From JAFNAG01 sp963824985 (GTDB taxonomy: Bacteria; Acidobacteriota; UBA6911): DNA of 64,000 nt. The position numbers and the translations under genes are program-made. The first letter of the stretch is position 1. The number at the start of each line of letters is the position of its first letter. The notes beneath the pieces were generated by a model, which worked only from the letters and a program-made list of their open reading frames with translations, had not been told where the DNA came from and did no database searches. Shown piece by piece: positions 56,328 through 64,000 of this stretch. The stretch lies in NCBI GenBank assembly GCA_963824985.1, contig CAWGRQ010000033.1:62001-126000 (forward strand), in the 5' to 3' direction.

Positions 56328-57928
56328 TGGACACCCATTGTTCATCCTATTCCTTATCTCAGCCTCTGTGGGTGGAGCGGCGATTTTGGATTTGGTGAAG
56401 GAATGTGACCGTTGAGCACAGAGGTCCATCTCGGCGCCCGCGTTAACTGCTTGAATTTGCGGCCTGGATGACCTGGACACCCGTTGTTCATCCTTCATCC
56501 TATTCCTTATCTCAGCCTCTGTTGGGGGAGCGGCGACCGTGGATTGAGGAAAGGAATGTGACCGGTGGGTGAGACAGATCGGAAGGGATCAGTATAGTAG
56601 GGTGGTCAACAGTATGGAGAAGACGCAACGATGCCGGGAAGGGTTGATGCGGTCAGAAGATGGTACCAAATCTGCGGAGGAATGCCTGCCGGGCGTGTCT
56701 GGAATCAGGCCAATTGAGGCGGTAATGACGCGAAGGAGACACGAGCCGAGGCAACGCCCTTGAGCCACCGCCTGCCGAGCTGATCTGCAAAACTACGCAG
56801 ATTGGAAAGCAGCCCGGCGGCGAGACGGAATCTGGATCCGAAGCGGGAGACGGTATCAAGCCACGCTTCAGGATTGGCGCCGATGCGCAGCAGGATCGGG
56901 GCAAGATCGGCATCGACGACTCCCCGTTTATCCGACCGGGTCATGCGTCCCGATTTGTCCACCAGATCGATATATTCGGCCGTAGTCATGGGCAGGATCC
57001 CGCGTCGTTTGGAATCGGATTGAATAGGACAAAGCCAGCAGCCGGAAAGAGCTGCAGCATCAAAGGAATCCGCCAAGGAGGAGCCTGGGGAGAGGAGATC
57101 CGCGATTTCGGTAGTGTTTTCCGGCAACTGCGTACCGCCGTCGATACAGAGAGACTGAATGTCTTGTGCCGGATCGTTGGGAACCGAAGCAGTCGTCATG
57201 GTTTCCTTCTGCCAGGCACGGATCCGTTCCTGAATGCTGGTGAAGTCGGATTCCTCCGGAGTTCCTGCCAATCCGGAGCGGATGGGATTCAGGTCTACAT
57301 ATACCATGCAGGCGGCAATGGCCGCTTCATCGAGCAATGCCTGGCATTTGAAGCGGGATTCCCAGAACCGGCCCTTGACCTGATCCTCTTTGTTTGCCGC
57401 ACGTGCGATGAATTCGTTGAGCCGGCCATTGAACCAGCTCAGGCTCGACAGACGCAGGCGCAGCTGTGCGATGCGTTCGGAACGATCTGCCAGGGCGGAG
57501 ATATCTTTCTCATCGGGAGGCATAGGGATGCCTTCGAGGTTGCGATGGTGGGGGAAGAGAGTCAACCAGCGGGTAGCGACTTCACGATCGGACCAGAGGG
57601 CAACGATGTCGGGGCGGGTACGCAGGATGGTGTGGTAGTGGTTTTCCATGATCGCGTAGGCGCAGACTTCGATGGCGAAGATGGCGGAGAGGTACCGTAA
57701 CCTGTCGACGAGCAATGCTTTGCGGTGAGAGAAGTCCCGGCGGGTGAGAGCGTCGAATCCGCAGAGAAATGCCCGGCGGACGCACCGGTTGAAGCAGTGG
57801 TAGACCCCTTCTTGTCCTTCCTGGACGTAATGGCTGCGCGGCAATCCCATGGTTCACCTCCTTCAATGCTTCTAACTGGTGAACTCATGGAAAGTGCCAA
57901 GAAAAAATCACAAAATAATGGGTGTCCA
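56328..57928. mobile_element. RAYT (REP-associated Y1 transposase) element, copy 2
   Basis: The outer ends are TGGACACCCATT (56328-56339) and AATGGGTGTCCA (57917-57928), an exact inverted pair identical to copy 1. A second left end, TGGACACCCGTT (56474-56485), with a repeated GTTCATCC...CCTATTCCTTATCTCAGCC tract shows that the left flank is duplicated. The interior contains an intact transposase gene. Confidence 0.6.
56705..57850 (-). CDS. Y1 (RAYT-type) transposase
   Basis: This is an intact 381-residue protein. The N-terminal Y1 domain contains VYHCFNRCVRRAFL, the HUH motif in MENHYHTILRTRP, and KEDQVKGRFWESRFKCQALL before ACMVYVDLNPIRSGLAG, where the catalytic tyrosine is expected. The C-terminal 140 residues (SGCWLCPIQSDSKRRGI, AEYIDLVDKSGRM, EAWLDTVSRFGSRF) form the extra domain of large acidobacterial RAYTs. 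Such enzymes nick REP hairpins and are thought to spread them. The upstream start region matches copy 1. Confidence 0.85.
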   Translation of the reverse strand: MGLPRSHYVQEGQEGVYHCFNRCVRRAFLCGFDALTRRDFSHRKALLVDRLRYLSAIFAIEVCAYAIMENHYHTILRTRPDIVALWSDREVATRWLTLFPHHRNLEGIPMPPDEKDISALADRSERIAQLRLRLSSLSWFNGRLNEFIARAANKEDQVKGRFWESRFKCQALLDEAAIAACMVYVDLNPIRSGLAGTPEESDFTSIQERIRAWQKETMTTASVPNDPAQDIQSLCIDGGTQLPENTTEIADLLSPGSSLADSFDAAALSGCWLCPIQSDSKRRGILPMTTAEYIDLVDKSGRMTRSDKRGVVDADLAPILLRIGANPEAWLDTVSRFGSRFRLAAGLLSNLRSFADQLGRRWLKGVASARVSFASLPPQLA

Positions 57929-58039
57929 AATTCTACCAAATTCTCCACCACCCCGGGTATGCTCGTCGCTCGCGCCTTGCCCGCGAGCCTGGGGGCCAGC
58001 AGCAAAGTGGGCCTGTTATTCCGTGACAGACCCTAACCC

Positions 58040-59003
58040 TCACTCATGAGTGCCGCAGGCGACCCGCTTCGCGAGCATCACGCCATAGTGAAAGATCGAT
58101 CGCATCTGAGGTTCATCCGTGCTGTAGCCGGAATTCTTTGTCGTCTTTTGACGAAGCACCAGTACCTCCACCTGGTTCTTGTCCGATGGCTCCAGGATGA
58201 GTCCCTCCGGCGGTGTCCACTCCGCAAGCCTTCCGGTGAGCCCGTACTCTGGCTTCGCAACCGCCACCACGTAGAAGTACAGATAGGACTTTCCCTGCAC
58301 TTCGTTCACCGCCATTTGTCCCTGGAGCCCCAGGAACCCGGCCGCGGCGCCTTTGGGCACATAACGAAAACGCACGTCACTCGGAATAGCCTGCGGTCCT
58401 TTCCCCTCGAGGCAATAGCGAGAATTCCAGTCTGTCTGACGCCACTTCGTCCTTCACAGAGTCGAACAGCTTGAGGAATGCGTCGATCTTCAGCATCAGG
58501 CGGGGCCGGGTCAGAATGGTGCGGATTCCGGTGAGCCAGTGCGGAAGGAGCAATACGGCCGCGTTGACCGAGACCAGCACGAGCGCCGGCTTTTCGTTCA
58601 GCCATCCGACAAGGAACAGACCCAGCAGAACAGCCAGCACCAGGCCAAAAACCATACAGCCGAACCGGTTCGAAATGTCCAGCGCGCTCCGGTCCCATGT
58701 CTTCATCCTCAGGTCGAGCTTCTGGATCTCCCGGATTTTCTCCACCGTAGCCGCGCGCCACTCCTGCCCGGGCTTGAATTTTCCAAAGTCGACGTTGTTG
58801 TTGTAACCGCGGACCAGGAAGAAGAGGTTCCCGGAAAGAACCAGCAGGATTCCCGGCATGAGTGACAGTGCCAGGACCTGCCATGCCAGTCCGGCGAGCA
58901 CGAGGGTAATGACGATGGCTGCGCGCATGGCGTAGGGGAGCGCAGGCCAGACCTGGAAAACCACGATGCCCTGTTCCGAAGGCGTCAATTTGAGTTGCGG
59001 CAT
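58040..59003 (-). CDS. four-helix membrane protein of the radical SAM operon, one frameshift
   Basis: ATG 59003 follows GGGAG by about nine bases and lies one base after the radical SAM stop. Two hydrophobic helices near the N-terminus (IVITLVLAGLAWQVL, LMPGILLVLSGNLFFLV) and two in the middle (MVFGLVLAVLLGLFLVGWL, ALVLVSVNAAVLLLPHWL) flank a basic loop. Near 58397 the frame changes. The continuation LEGKGPQAIPSDVRFRYVPK runs to GTHE at 58040 and gives about 320 residues in total. The soluble C-terminal part contains GFLGLQGQMAVNEVQGKSYL. I do not recognise the family. Gene order suggests it helps export, anchor or process the modified product. Confidence 0.6.
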
Positions 59004-59004
59004 A

Positions 59005-60348
59005 TCAGGCAGGCTCCCGTAAAAATGCTGTTCGAATCTCGTCGTGCCCCTGCCGCTGAAAATACAGCGGGCAGGCGCCGTTACATACGGTGAAATCCTC
59101 GCAGGCGCGGCATTCCCCGGGCGCCAGCTCCTTGCGCCGGAAAAGGCCGGCGCGCTGCGACTGCCAGATCTTCTCAAATCCTTGGTTAAGGATGTTGCCG
59201 ACACTTTCCGGATAGGCAGCGCACGGGCGCACGGTGCCGTCGGGGGCCACCGAGATCAAGCCGTCACACGCACTGCATCCTTTGTTGCCGAGGCCGTGCA
59301 AGACGGAATTGAACAGGCACATCGGCACCGGCGAATACCACATGAACTCGACGTCCCGGCGGATGCTTTCGGCCAGAAGTCTCTCCAGGTGCGGTCCAAT
59401 CTCGGCATAACTCACGATCAGGCCCGAATCTTGCGCGCCGCTGCCGACCGGAATCATGAGGTTCATGCTGAAGCGGGGGAGATGCAGCGTGGTTTTCACA
59501 AAGCCGGGAAACTCCAGGATTTCGGTGAGGTTCAGCCTGCTAACCGTCGTGTTGGTGTGGGTCCGGATTCCGGATGCGTTCAGCCAGTGAACCGCAGCCA
59601 CGACCCGGTCGAAAACCGGGGCGCCGACGAGACGGTTGTGGGTGTCTGCCCGAACGCCTTCCAGACTCACCTGCGCGGAATCGAGTCCGGCCCTGGCCAG
59701 TTGGCGGGCAAAAGCGCGATCGATCCGGGTGCCGTTGGTAATCAGGTTGACGCGCATGCCCAGCCTTTTGGCGTGCCGGATATAATCGCAGAGTTCCGGC
59801 ACTATCGTCGGCTCGCCTCCGGTAAAACTGACCGACGGCACCTGGGCATCGCGGTAAAGAATTTCCAGCACGCGCTTGATCTCTTCCGGCCGCATGAGGC
59901 TGCGCGGCGGGCCCGTTTCCCCGGCATAACAGAAGCGGCAATTCAGGTTGCATGCATAGTCCAATGCGATTTCGGACAGCACGGGAAGTGAGGTGAAATT
60001 TAACTGGAAGGGAACCATCTCCACAGCAGCCGGCGGGAACAGGGGATCAATCTTCCCCTCGAGGTGCCTCTTCAAGGCCAGGAAGAAGGCGTCCAGATCC
60101 CGAAGTTTTCCCGGATCGATACGAAATTGCTTTGCCATCCGCCGGATGCTTCCCCCATCCAGAAGGTACTTCAGGATCTGCGCGCCGCTGCGGTTCAGCC
60201 TGGCTACCTGGTTGGGTCTCTTGATCAGGACGTTGTCCGCGGTGCGCACGAAAACATACGGACGGATATTCCGGATGAACTCATCCACCCAGCCGAGATT
60301 TCCGGGAGTCGTAAAAATCTTGAGTCCTGGCAGCGGCAAGCGAGTCAT
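59005..60348 (-). CDS. radical SAM/SPASM peptide-modifying enzyme with N-terminal PqqD-like domain
   Basis: This encodes 447 residues. Residues 30-95 (VLIKRPNQVARLNRSGAQIL) resemble PqqD, the fold that binds leader peptides in RiPP systems. The radical SAM core has the CxxxCxxC cluster at C133, C137 and C140 (CNLNCRFC), GGEP at 177-180 and the usual barrel. The last 110 residues hold a SPASM-type domain with many cysteines (GCSACDG, TVRPCAAYPES, ECRACEDFTVCNGACPLYF) for auxiliary Fe-S clusters. The start is ATG 60348, ten bases after the stop of the upstream gene, with GAGGG overlapping that stop. The domain combination is that of PqqE-like and sactipeptide/ranthipeptide maturases. Confidence 0.88.
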   Translation of the reverse strand: MTRLPLPGLKIFTTPGNLGWVDEFIRNIRPYVFVRTADNVLIKRPNQVARLNRSGAQILKYLLDGGSIRRMAKQFRIDPGKLRDLDAFFLALKRHLEGKIDPLFPPAAVEMVPFQLNFTSLPVLSEIALDYACNLNCRFCYAGETGPPRSLMRPEEIKRVLEILYRDAQVPSVSFTGGEPTIVPELCDYIRHAKRLGMRVNLITNGTRIDRAFARQLARAGLDSAQVSLEGVRADTHNRLVGAPVFDRVVAAVHWLNASGIRTHTNTTVSRLNLTEILEFPGFVKTTLHLPRFSMNLMIPVGSGAQDSGLIVSYAEIGPHLERLLAESIRRDVEFMWYSPVPMCLFNSVLHGLGNKGCSACDGLISVAPDGTVRPCAAYPESVGNILNQGFEKIWQSQRAGLFRRKELAPGECRACEDFTVCNGACPLYFQRQGHDEIRTAFLREPA

Positions 60349-60358
60349 GGGCCGGCCC

Positions 60359-61921
60359 TCAATGAGAACTGCCGCTCACACAAGCTGAATGGCAGGCCGA
60401 GTGACAGGCCGAGTGGCACGCGGAATGACAGGCCGAATGGCACGCGGAATGACAGGCATCGTGACAGGCATTCACCGTGGGATCGAATCCGAGCCCCTGC
60501 ATCAGATGATCGGTCGTGATCGACAAGTGGCTCTCATATCGATAGGGATCCGCGGCAGAGTAGAGGAAAGGGTGGCCGTAGTATTGCAGGTGATACCAGG
60601 AATGCCAGTAGTAATCCTGGTCGGAATAGGGACCACGGTCGTCCGTGACCTCTCTCATACGGTCTGCGTAGTACCCCTTGGTCGCTTCGATGTCGCAATC
60701 CCAGGCCTTGCGCTGGATGTTCCGGACGGCCAGGTTCATCAGCGCTTCCAGATCATCCTGCGAAAACTGCCCGTCGCGGATGGACTTGTAGAGCTGGGAT
60801 TCGTAGCTGTCCGCCTCGCCGAAGGAAGGCTGCAGCGTCTCGACCCGCAGCGGATTCTGCGAGAGGACGCGCAGCGCACCTTCCGCTTCCATCGAGGCGA
60901 TCATGCCGCTCACGATGCGCTTGACCGGGAGTTCCAGGTAGAATGCCGCTTCCAGCGGGCTCAAGTCTTTGCAGATCTTTCCCGGTTTCCGATAGTCTGC
61001 GAGCTGGAGTTTCGGCGGCGCCCAGTCGATGGAATCCCAGCGGATCTCATCCAGGCCGCGGTGGGCGGCCACCATCGAACGCTGCTTTTTCAGGACCACG
61101 GCCGCAAAAGCGGCAATGCACAGGAAGATGCCGATTCCCAACGCCAGGCGCGAGGCGGGTTTTGCTCCTTGCCCGGCCTGCAGGTTCGCGGCAGCGAACC
61201 AGGCGGCAGGAGTATAGAATTGCACCCGCATCGCGAAGTTGCTGCCCGGCTGGATTTTGCGGAAGACGACCATCAGCTTCCGGTCTCCCTCGCCGCCGAG
61301 TTGATAATCGATCTGGTAGAGTTCATTGACCCAGGGTTCTGTCAGGATCAACCTGTCGCGGGCCACTTGCGTGCGCAAATCGATACCGCTCGCGGGCTCG
61401 TAGGGAAGGACTACCTTCAGGTCGTAATAATCCTGTTGATCCGCTTCATCCCACTGCACCGGCGACCAATGGAATACCGCGAGGTCATCGCCCCGGCTGT
61501 CCGTGGTTTTGGCAAGGTATCCGGCCCGGCTGAAGCTGGTGCGGAAAAAAAGGAAATAGGAGACCGTTCCTTGCGAGACACCGGCGCCTCCGGCCAGCAC
61601 GACATCCCACTTGTCCGTTCCGACCTTATCGATGTTCAAGGCGTACCGGTGTCCGTCCGCATCGACGGCAAACGATTCCGGCAAAAAGGATCGGATCTCC
61701 AGGCGTTCGTTGCCGCTGAAATAAAACCCATGCAAATCCCCAGAGAGGACGGCATACCGGACCATGTACTTCACCAAAGCGCCGCCGTCGGGTGCGAACT
61801 CCACTACGGTTTCGACCGCCTCGATCCTGCCGGTTCCCGCCCATATGTCCGCCGGGACGAGACAGAGCGACAGTGCTGCAAATCCGGCGGCCAGGAAGTG
61901 TACTTTCCGGTTTCCGTTCAT
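60359..61921 (-). CDS. DUF2207-like membrane protein with C-terminal Cys-His-Ser-Ala repeat tail
   Basis: This encodes 520 residues. A signal peptide (1-28) precedes a DUF2207-like beta-rich domain (about 30-240, IEAVETVVEFAPDGGALVKY). One transmembrane helix (258-278, RLALGIGIFLCIAAFAAVVL) leads to a region, cytoplasmic by charge, of about 240 residues. That region ends in CHDA, six CHSA units and CVSGSSH. Most DUF2207 proteins end instead in a Gly/Ser-rich tail. The tail therefore lies on the side of the membrane where the radical SAM enzyme works. The gene is first in a tight operon with that enzyme and is the probable substrate. Confidence 0.75.
   Translation of the reverse strand: MNGNRKVHFLAAGFAALSLCLVPADIWAGTGRIEAVETVVEFAPDGGALVKYMVRYAVLSGDLHGFYFSGNERLEIRSFLPESFAVDADGHRYALNIDKVGTDKWDVVLAGGAGVSQGTVSYFLFFRTSFSRAGYLAKTTDSRGDDLAVFHWSPVQWDEADQQDYYDLKVVLPYEPASGIDLRTQVARDRLILTEPWVNELYQIDYQLGGEGDRKLMVVFRKIQPGSNFAMRVQFYTPAAWFAAANLQAGQGAKPASRLALGIGIFLCIAAFAAVVLKKQRSMVAAHRGLDEIRWDSIDWAPPKLQLADYRKPGKICKDLSPLEAAFYLELPVKRIVSGMIASMEAEGALRVLSQNPLRVETLQPSFGEADSYESQLYKSIRDGQFSQDDLEALMNLAVRNIQRKAWDCDIEATKGYYADRMREVTDDRGPYSDQDYYWHSWYHLQYYGHPFLYSAADPYRYESHLSITTDHLMQGLGFDPTVNACHDACHSACHSACHSACHSACHSACHSACVSGSSH
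60380..60466 (-). repeat. coding tandem repeat: CHDA, six CHSA, then Cys
   Basis: The region contains seven four-codon units and a final Cys codon. Codons vary among units (TGT/TGC, CAT/CAC, TCC/TCG/TCA, GCG/GCC/GCT) while the amino acids do not. This indicates selection on the peptide rather than a fresh DNA-level expansion. Spacing is strictly C-x3-C. Confidence 0.9.
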
Positions 61922-61977
61922 GGGCGTTCGTCCCTTCGAAAAGGCGCACAGCGAAAACAGCGATCCAAAGTCGGCCC

Positions 61978-62106
61978 ATTATATGCCATTTCCGCACGGT
62001 AGGCGAAGGCGCTGTAGCGGCCGCCACGTGATTTTCAAGCACATACAGGCCTGTATGTCACTCCTGCCACCAGAAGCGGAAACAACCATAGCGGAACTGG
62101 TTCCGC
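61978..62106 (-). promoter_or_regulatory. promoter and palindromic sites of the radical SAM operon
   Basis: On the minus strand a perfect TATAAT box lies at 61983-61978, about 57 bases before the ATG, with only a weak -35 (TTCGCC). Upstream are two palindromes: ACATACAGGCCTGTATGT (62041-62058, perfect 18 bases) and GCGGAAC-TG-GTTCCGC (62091-62106). They lie between the operon and the divergent XRE-like remnant, a usual place for operators. Confidence 0.5.
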
Positions 62107-62149
62107 ATAGGAGGGTTTGGCGCAGCTATTTCGGTTTCTGTGAGTTCGT

Positions 62150-62300
62150 ATGAATATTGCTGATTATAAGGCATATTCGTTGCTCGCAGAGCTTCTGATG
62201 ATGCAGAAAACCCTGGCGGAGGCAGTCCTCTTATTGCGGCAGGCTCTGCGCCTCCGGAGGCCGCAGTCATTTATCTCCAAGTTTGAGACAGGGGAAAGGC
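62150..62300 (+). pseudogene. truncated XRE-type (helix-turn-helix) regulator
   Basis: ATG 62150 encodes about 50 residues ending LRLRRPQSFISKFETGERR, the recognition-helix signature of small XRE regulators (RPQSFVSKYExGERR). Immediately afterwards the sequence changes to the GTCCAAATTC...CCAAATTC string seen at the RAYT element end and then to IS66 sequence. The gene is divergent from the radical SAM operon and shares its promoter region, so it may once have regulated it. Confidence 0.5.
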
Positions 62301-62334
62301 GTCCAAATTCCTTCCAAATTCTTCCATTTTCCGG

Positions 62335-63015
62335 ATGCGACGAACTGTACCGGGACCGCAGTCGGAAGATCACCGAGGTAGCATGTTGGGCACATGTCCG
62401 CAGGAAGCATTTTGAGGCACAGTCGTCGGATCTCATGCGGTCTACGGTGATTCTTGCCTACATCCGTCTACTGTATGACGTAGAGCGCGAAGCGCGGAAC
62501 ATGAATCTGGATTGCGAGGCTCGCAAGGCCTTGCGCTACGCCAGGTCGGTGCCGATCCTTATAGACATCAAGACCTGCCTGGAACGGGAACAGCCGGCGG
62601 TGCTGCCGAAGAGCCCTGAGGGTATGGCCATCTCCTACACGTTATCGAACTGGGACGCGCTCGTCCGGTACTGCGACGACGGCGACCTGGAAATTGACAA
62701 CAACGGCGCCGAGCGCAGTCTGCGCGGGATCGCGATCGGCAGACAAACTGGACCTTCTTTGGCAGCGACGAGGGCGGCCCGACGGCCCCGGTCCTCACGA
62801 GCATTACGACGACGTGCAAACGGCCCGGCGTCGATCCGTTCGAATACCTGCGCGACGTGTTCCAGCGCATCAGCCCACATCCCCAGAACAACCTCGACGA
62901 CCTGCTGCCTGACAAGTGGAAGGCTGCCCATGCGGTATCGATTCCCTGATCCCCCGCCCTCGAGAAAATCACACTTCGCCCGAAAATCCCTGACATGTGT
63001 TCACCGGACGCATAC
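62335..63015 (+). pseudogene. 3' part of an IS66-family transposase and element end
   Basis: The reading frame encodes the central and C-terminal part of an IS66 TnpC-like transposase: RKITEVACWAHVRRKHFEA, LEIDNNGAERSLRGIAIGRQ. After a one-base shift near 62745 it continues NWTFFGSDEGG-like sequence and HPQNNLDDLLPDKWKAAHA, ending at TGA near 62950. The N-terminal third is missing. TGTTCACCGGACGCATAC (about 62998-63014) resembles the right terminal repeat of IS66 elements. The element is dead. Confidence 0.7.
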
Positions 63016-63162
63016 ATTTTGTCAGCGGAGGCGCTCTAAACCAACCATTCCCAATAAGTTCCGCCATCGGCCAACAAAGATCTTTCCGCAACCTTCTTTG
63101 TTCACGAACGTATGATATTCATACACCTTTACGTTCATGGAATGGCAGCAGCGAGGTGGAAA

Positions 63163-64000
63163 ATGAAGGGCAGCTATCTTCTAGGATCGCTTCTTGTGTT
63201 GGGAATCAGCCTATCTGATACCATCGATTCGAGTGCTGATGCACAAATCGGGCAGATAGCAAATAATGAGATCTGGGGGCCTGTTTCCGGTGGATTGCGC
63301 TGCCGATTGATACCCACCTCGCCTTCCACGCGCAATGAATCCCCCGGCGGTGCCGGCACTCTCCGGACCTTCGATCGGAGCGAAGACATCACCTTCGCTT
63401 TCGAACTGCAGAACGTGAGTGGCAGCCCGATCTCGTTGCTCCGAACCCGCTATCCTTCTGCCTATAACCCGGCGAATGGAAAGATAACCACCGATGTACT
63501 TGTGTCGCTCCTCGTGTCCTTTGAATTGCTCGACGAGTCTGGGCGGAAGGTCAATCATGCGGCCGAGGAAATAATCAATGATCAGATGCTTGGGGAATTG
63601 CGCTATATCGAGATTGCAACCCTCGCACCCGGGAACAAGATTTCGTCCCTGCTTCATCCAGCCAGGACCTGGCAATGGCTCACAGCTGGACTGATGCCTG
63701 GAGAATATTCGGCACTCGTTCGGTATCACGCAATTGAGGAGCTTGTTCCTCCGGCACAATCGAACGCGGACATTTGGGAAGGAGAAATAGTTTCAGCCCC
63801 AGCTTCGTTTAAGCTGGGGGATGGCGATCAGCGGGTCTTACAGGAACTTGTATGGGGTCCACCAACAAACAACCTGCAGGCTGCGCTGGAATTGACGCCG
63901 TATCCGCAAAACCTTGTTCCTGGCACCCAGTTGGACCAACGATTCCATGTGCGAAACGTAGGAACCAAACCGATCCAACTTAGAAGCGAGCATTGGCGCC
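63163..64000 (+). CDS. secreted protein of unknown function, truncated by window end
   Basis: ATG 63163 follows GAGGTGGAAA. The frame stays open to the window edge (279 codons). The signal peptide is YLLGSLLVLGISLSD. The body begins IWGPVSGGLRCRLIPTSP and contains beta-sandwich-like stretches (DITFAFELQNVSGSPISLLR, RYIEIATLAPGNKISSLLH, QRFHVRNVGTKPIQLRSEHW). Two similar NVS/NVG modules suggest repeated immunoglobulin-like domains. I do not recognise the family. Confidence 0.6.
   Translation, partial: MKGSYLLGSLLVLGISLSDTIDSSADAQIGQIANNEIWGPVSGGLRCRLIPTSPSTRNESPGGAGTLRTFDRSEDITFAFELQNVSGSPISLLRTRYPSAYNPANGKITTDVLVSLLVSFELLDESGRKVNHAAEEIINDQMLGELRYIEIATLAPGNKISSLLHPARTWQWLTAGLMPGEYSALVRYHAIEELVPPAQSNADIWEGEIVSAPASFKLGDGDQRVLQELVWGPPTNNLQAALELTPYPQNLVPGTQLDQRFHVRNVGTKPIQLRSEHWR

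Noticed and set aside
57950..58036. Short plus-strand frame MLVARALPASLGASSKVG next to RAYT copy 2
   Set aside because: It may be the tail of a gene cut by the element, but it is too short to assign and has no start or ribosome site.
60389..62002. Long open frame (537 codons) on the plus strand, antisense to the DUF2207-like gene, with a Gly-Met/Arg repeat near its start
   Set aside because: It is a shadow of the high-GC minus-strand gene. The repeat is the complement of the CHSA codons, and no family features or ribosome site are seen.
1..64000. Search by eye for tRNA, rRNA, riboswitch and phage attachment sites
   Set aside because: No cloverleaf with a conserved TTCGA loop, no rRNA signature and no integrase were seen; absence cannot be proven without covariance-model tools.

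Overview
The window looks like a high-GC chromosomal contig from an acidobacterium, probably environmental or metagenome-derived. The evidence is the family content: several ADOP-type (acidobacterial duplicated orphan permease) proteins paired with PadR regulators, a large carboxypeptidase-regulatory/TonB Oar-type receptor, many secreted PQQ-like beta-propeller proteins, and RAYT (REP-associated Y1 transposase) elements. No tRNA, rRNA or CRISPR array was recognised.

Layout. 1-5.6 kb: the end of an ABC permease and its frame-broken ATPase, a VapBC-like toxin-antitoxin pair, a TolB-like propeller protein, gene remnants and a Tat-exported class V aminotransferase-like gene. 6-21 kb: an efflux-type permease island with three PadR genes, four largely complete ADOP permeases (one frameshifted), one deleted ADOP pseudogene and one permease tail. 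21-22 kb: a short gene graveyard (IS91-like and ABC ATPase fragments). 22-28 kb: a HEAT-repeat protein, a TMTC-like membrane/TPR protein and an exported spermidine-synthase-like protein. 28-36 kb: five PQQ-like propeller genes in a row; three more lie at 47, 48 and 53 kb. 35.8-41.5 kb: glycosyltransferase, LolD-like ATPase and a giant FtsX permease. 41.5-43.2 and 56.3-57.9 kb: two related RAYT elements bounded by matching short inverted ends. 43.8-56.2 kb: a DUF885-like lipoprotein, a BsuPI-like protein, the Oar receptor (many frame breaks) and a second Tat-linked aminotransferase-like pseudogene.

58.0-62.1 kb is the most unusual locus: a tight minus-strand three-gene operon. It encodes a DUF2207-like membrane protein ending in seven tandem Cys-His-(Ser/Asp)-Ala repeats, a radical SAM/SPASM enzyme with an N-terminal PqqD-like (RiPP recognition) region, and a four-helix membrane protein. 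Its promoter region carries two palindromes and a divergent, truncated XRE-type regulator. I infer a peptide-modification (RiPP-like) system whose substrate is the repeat tail of a membrane protein. The right edge holds an IS66 remnant and the start of a secreted protein that runs out of the window.

Single-base frame breaks are frequent in some genes and absent from neighbours of 2.6-3.4 kb. I cannot tell from the sequence alone whether they are assembly errors or real decay.
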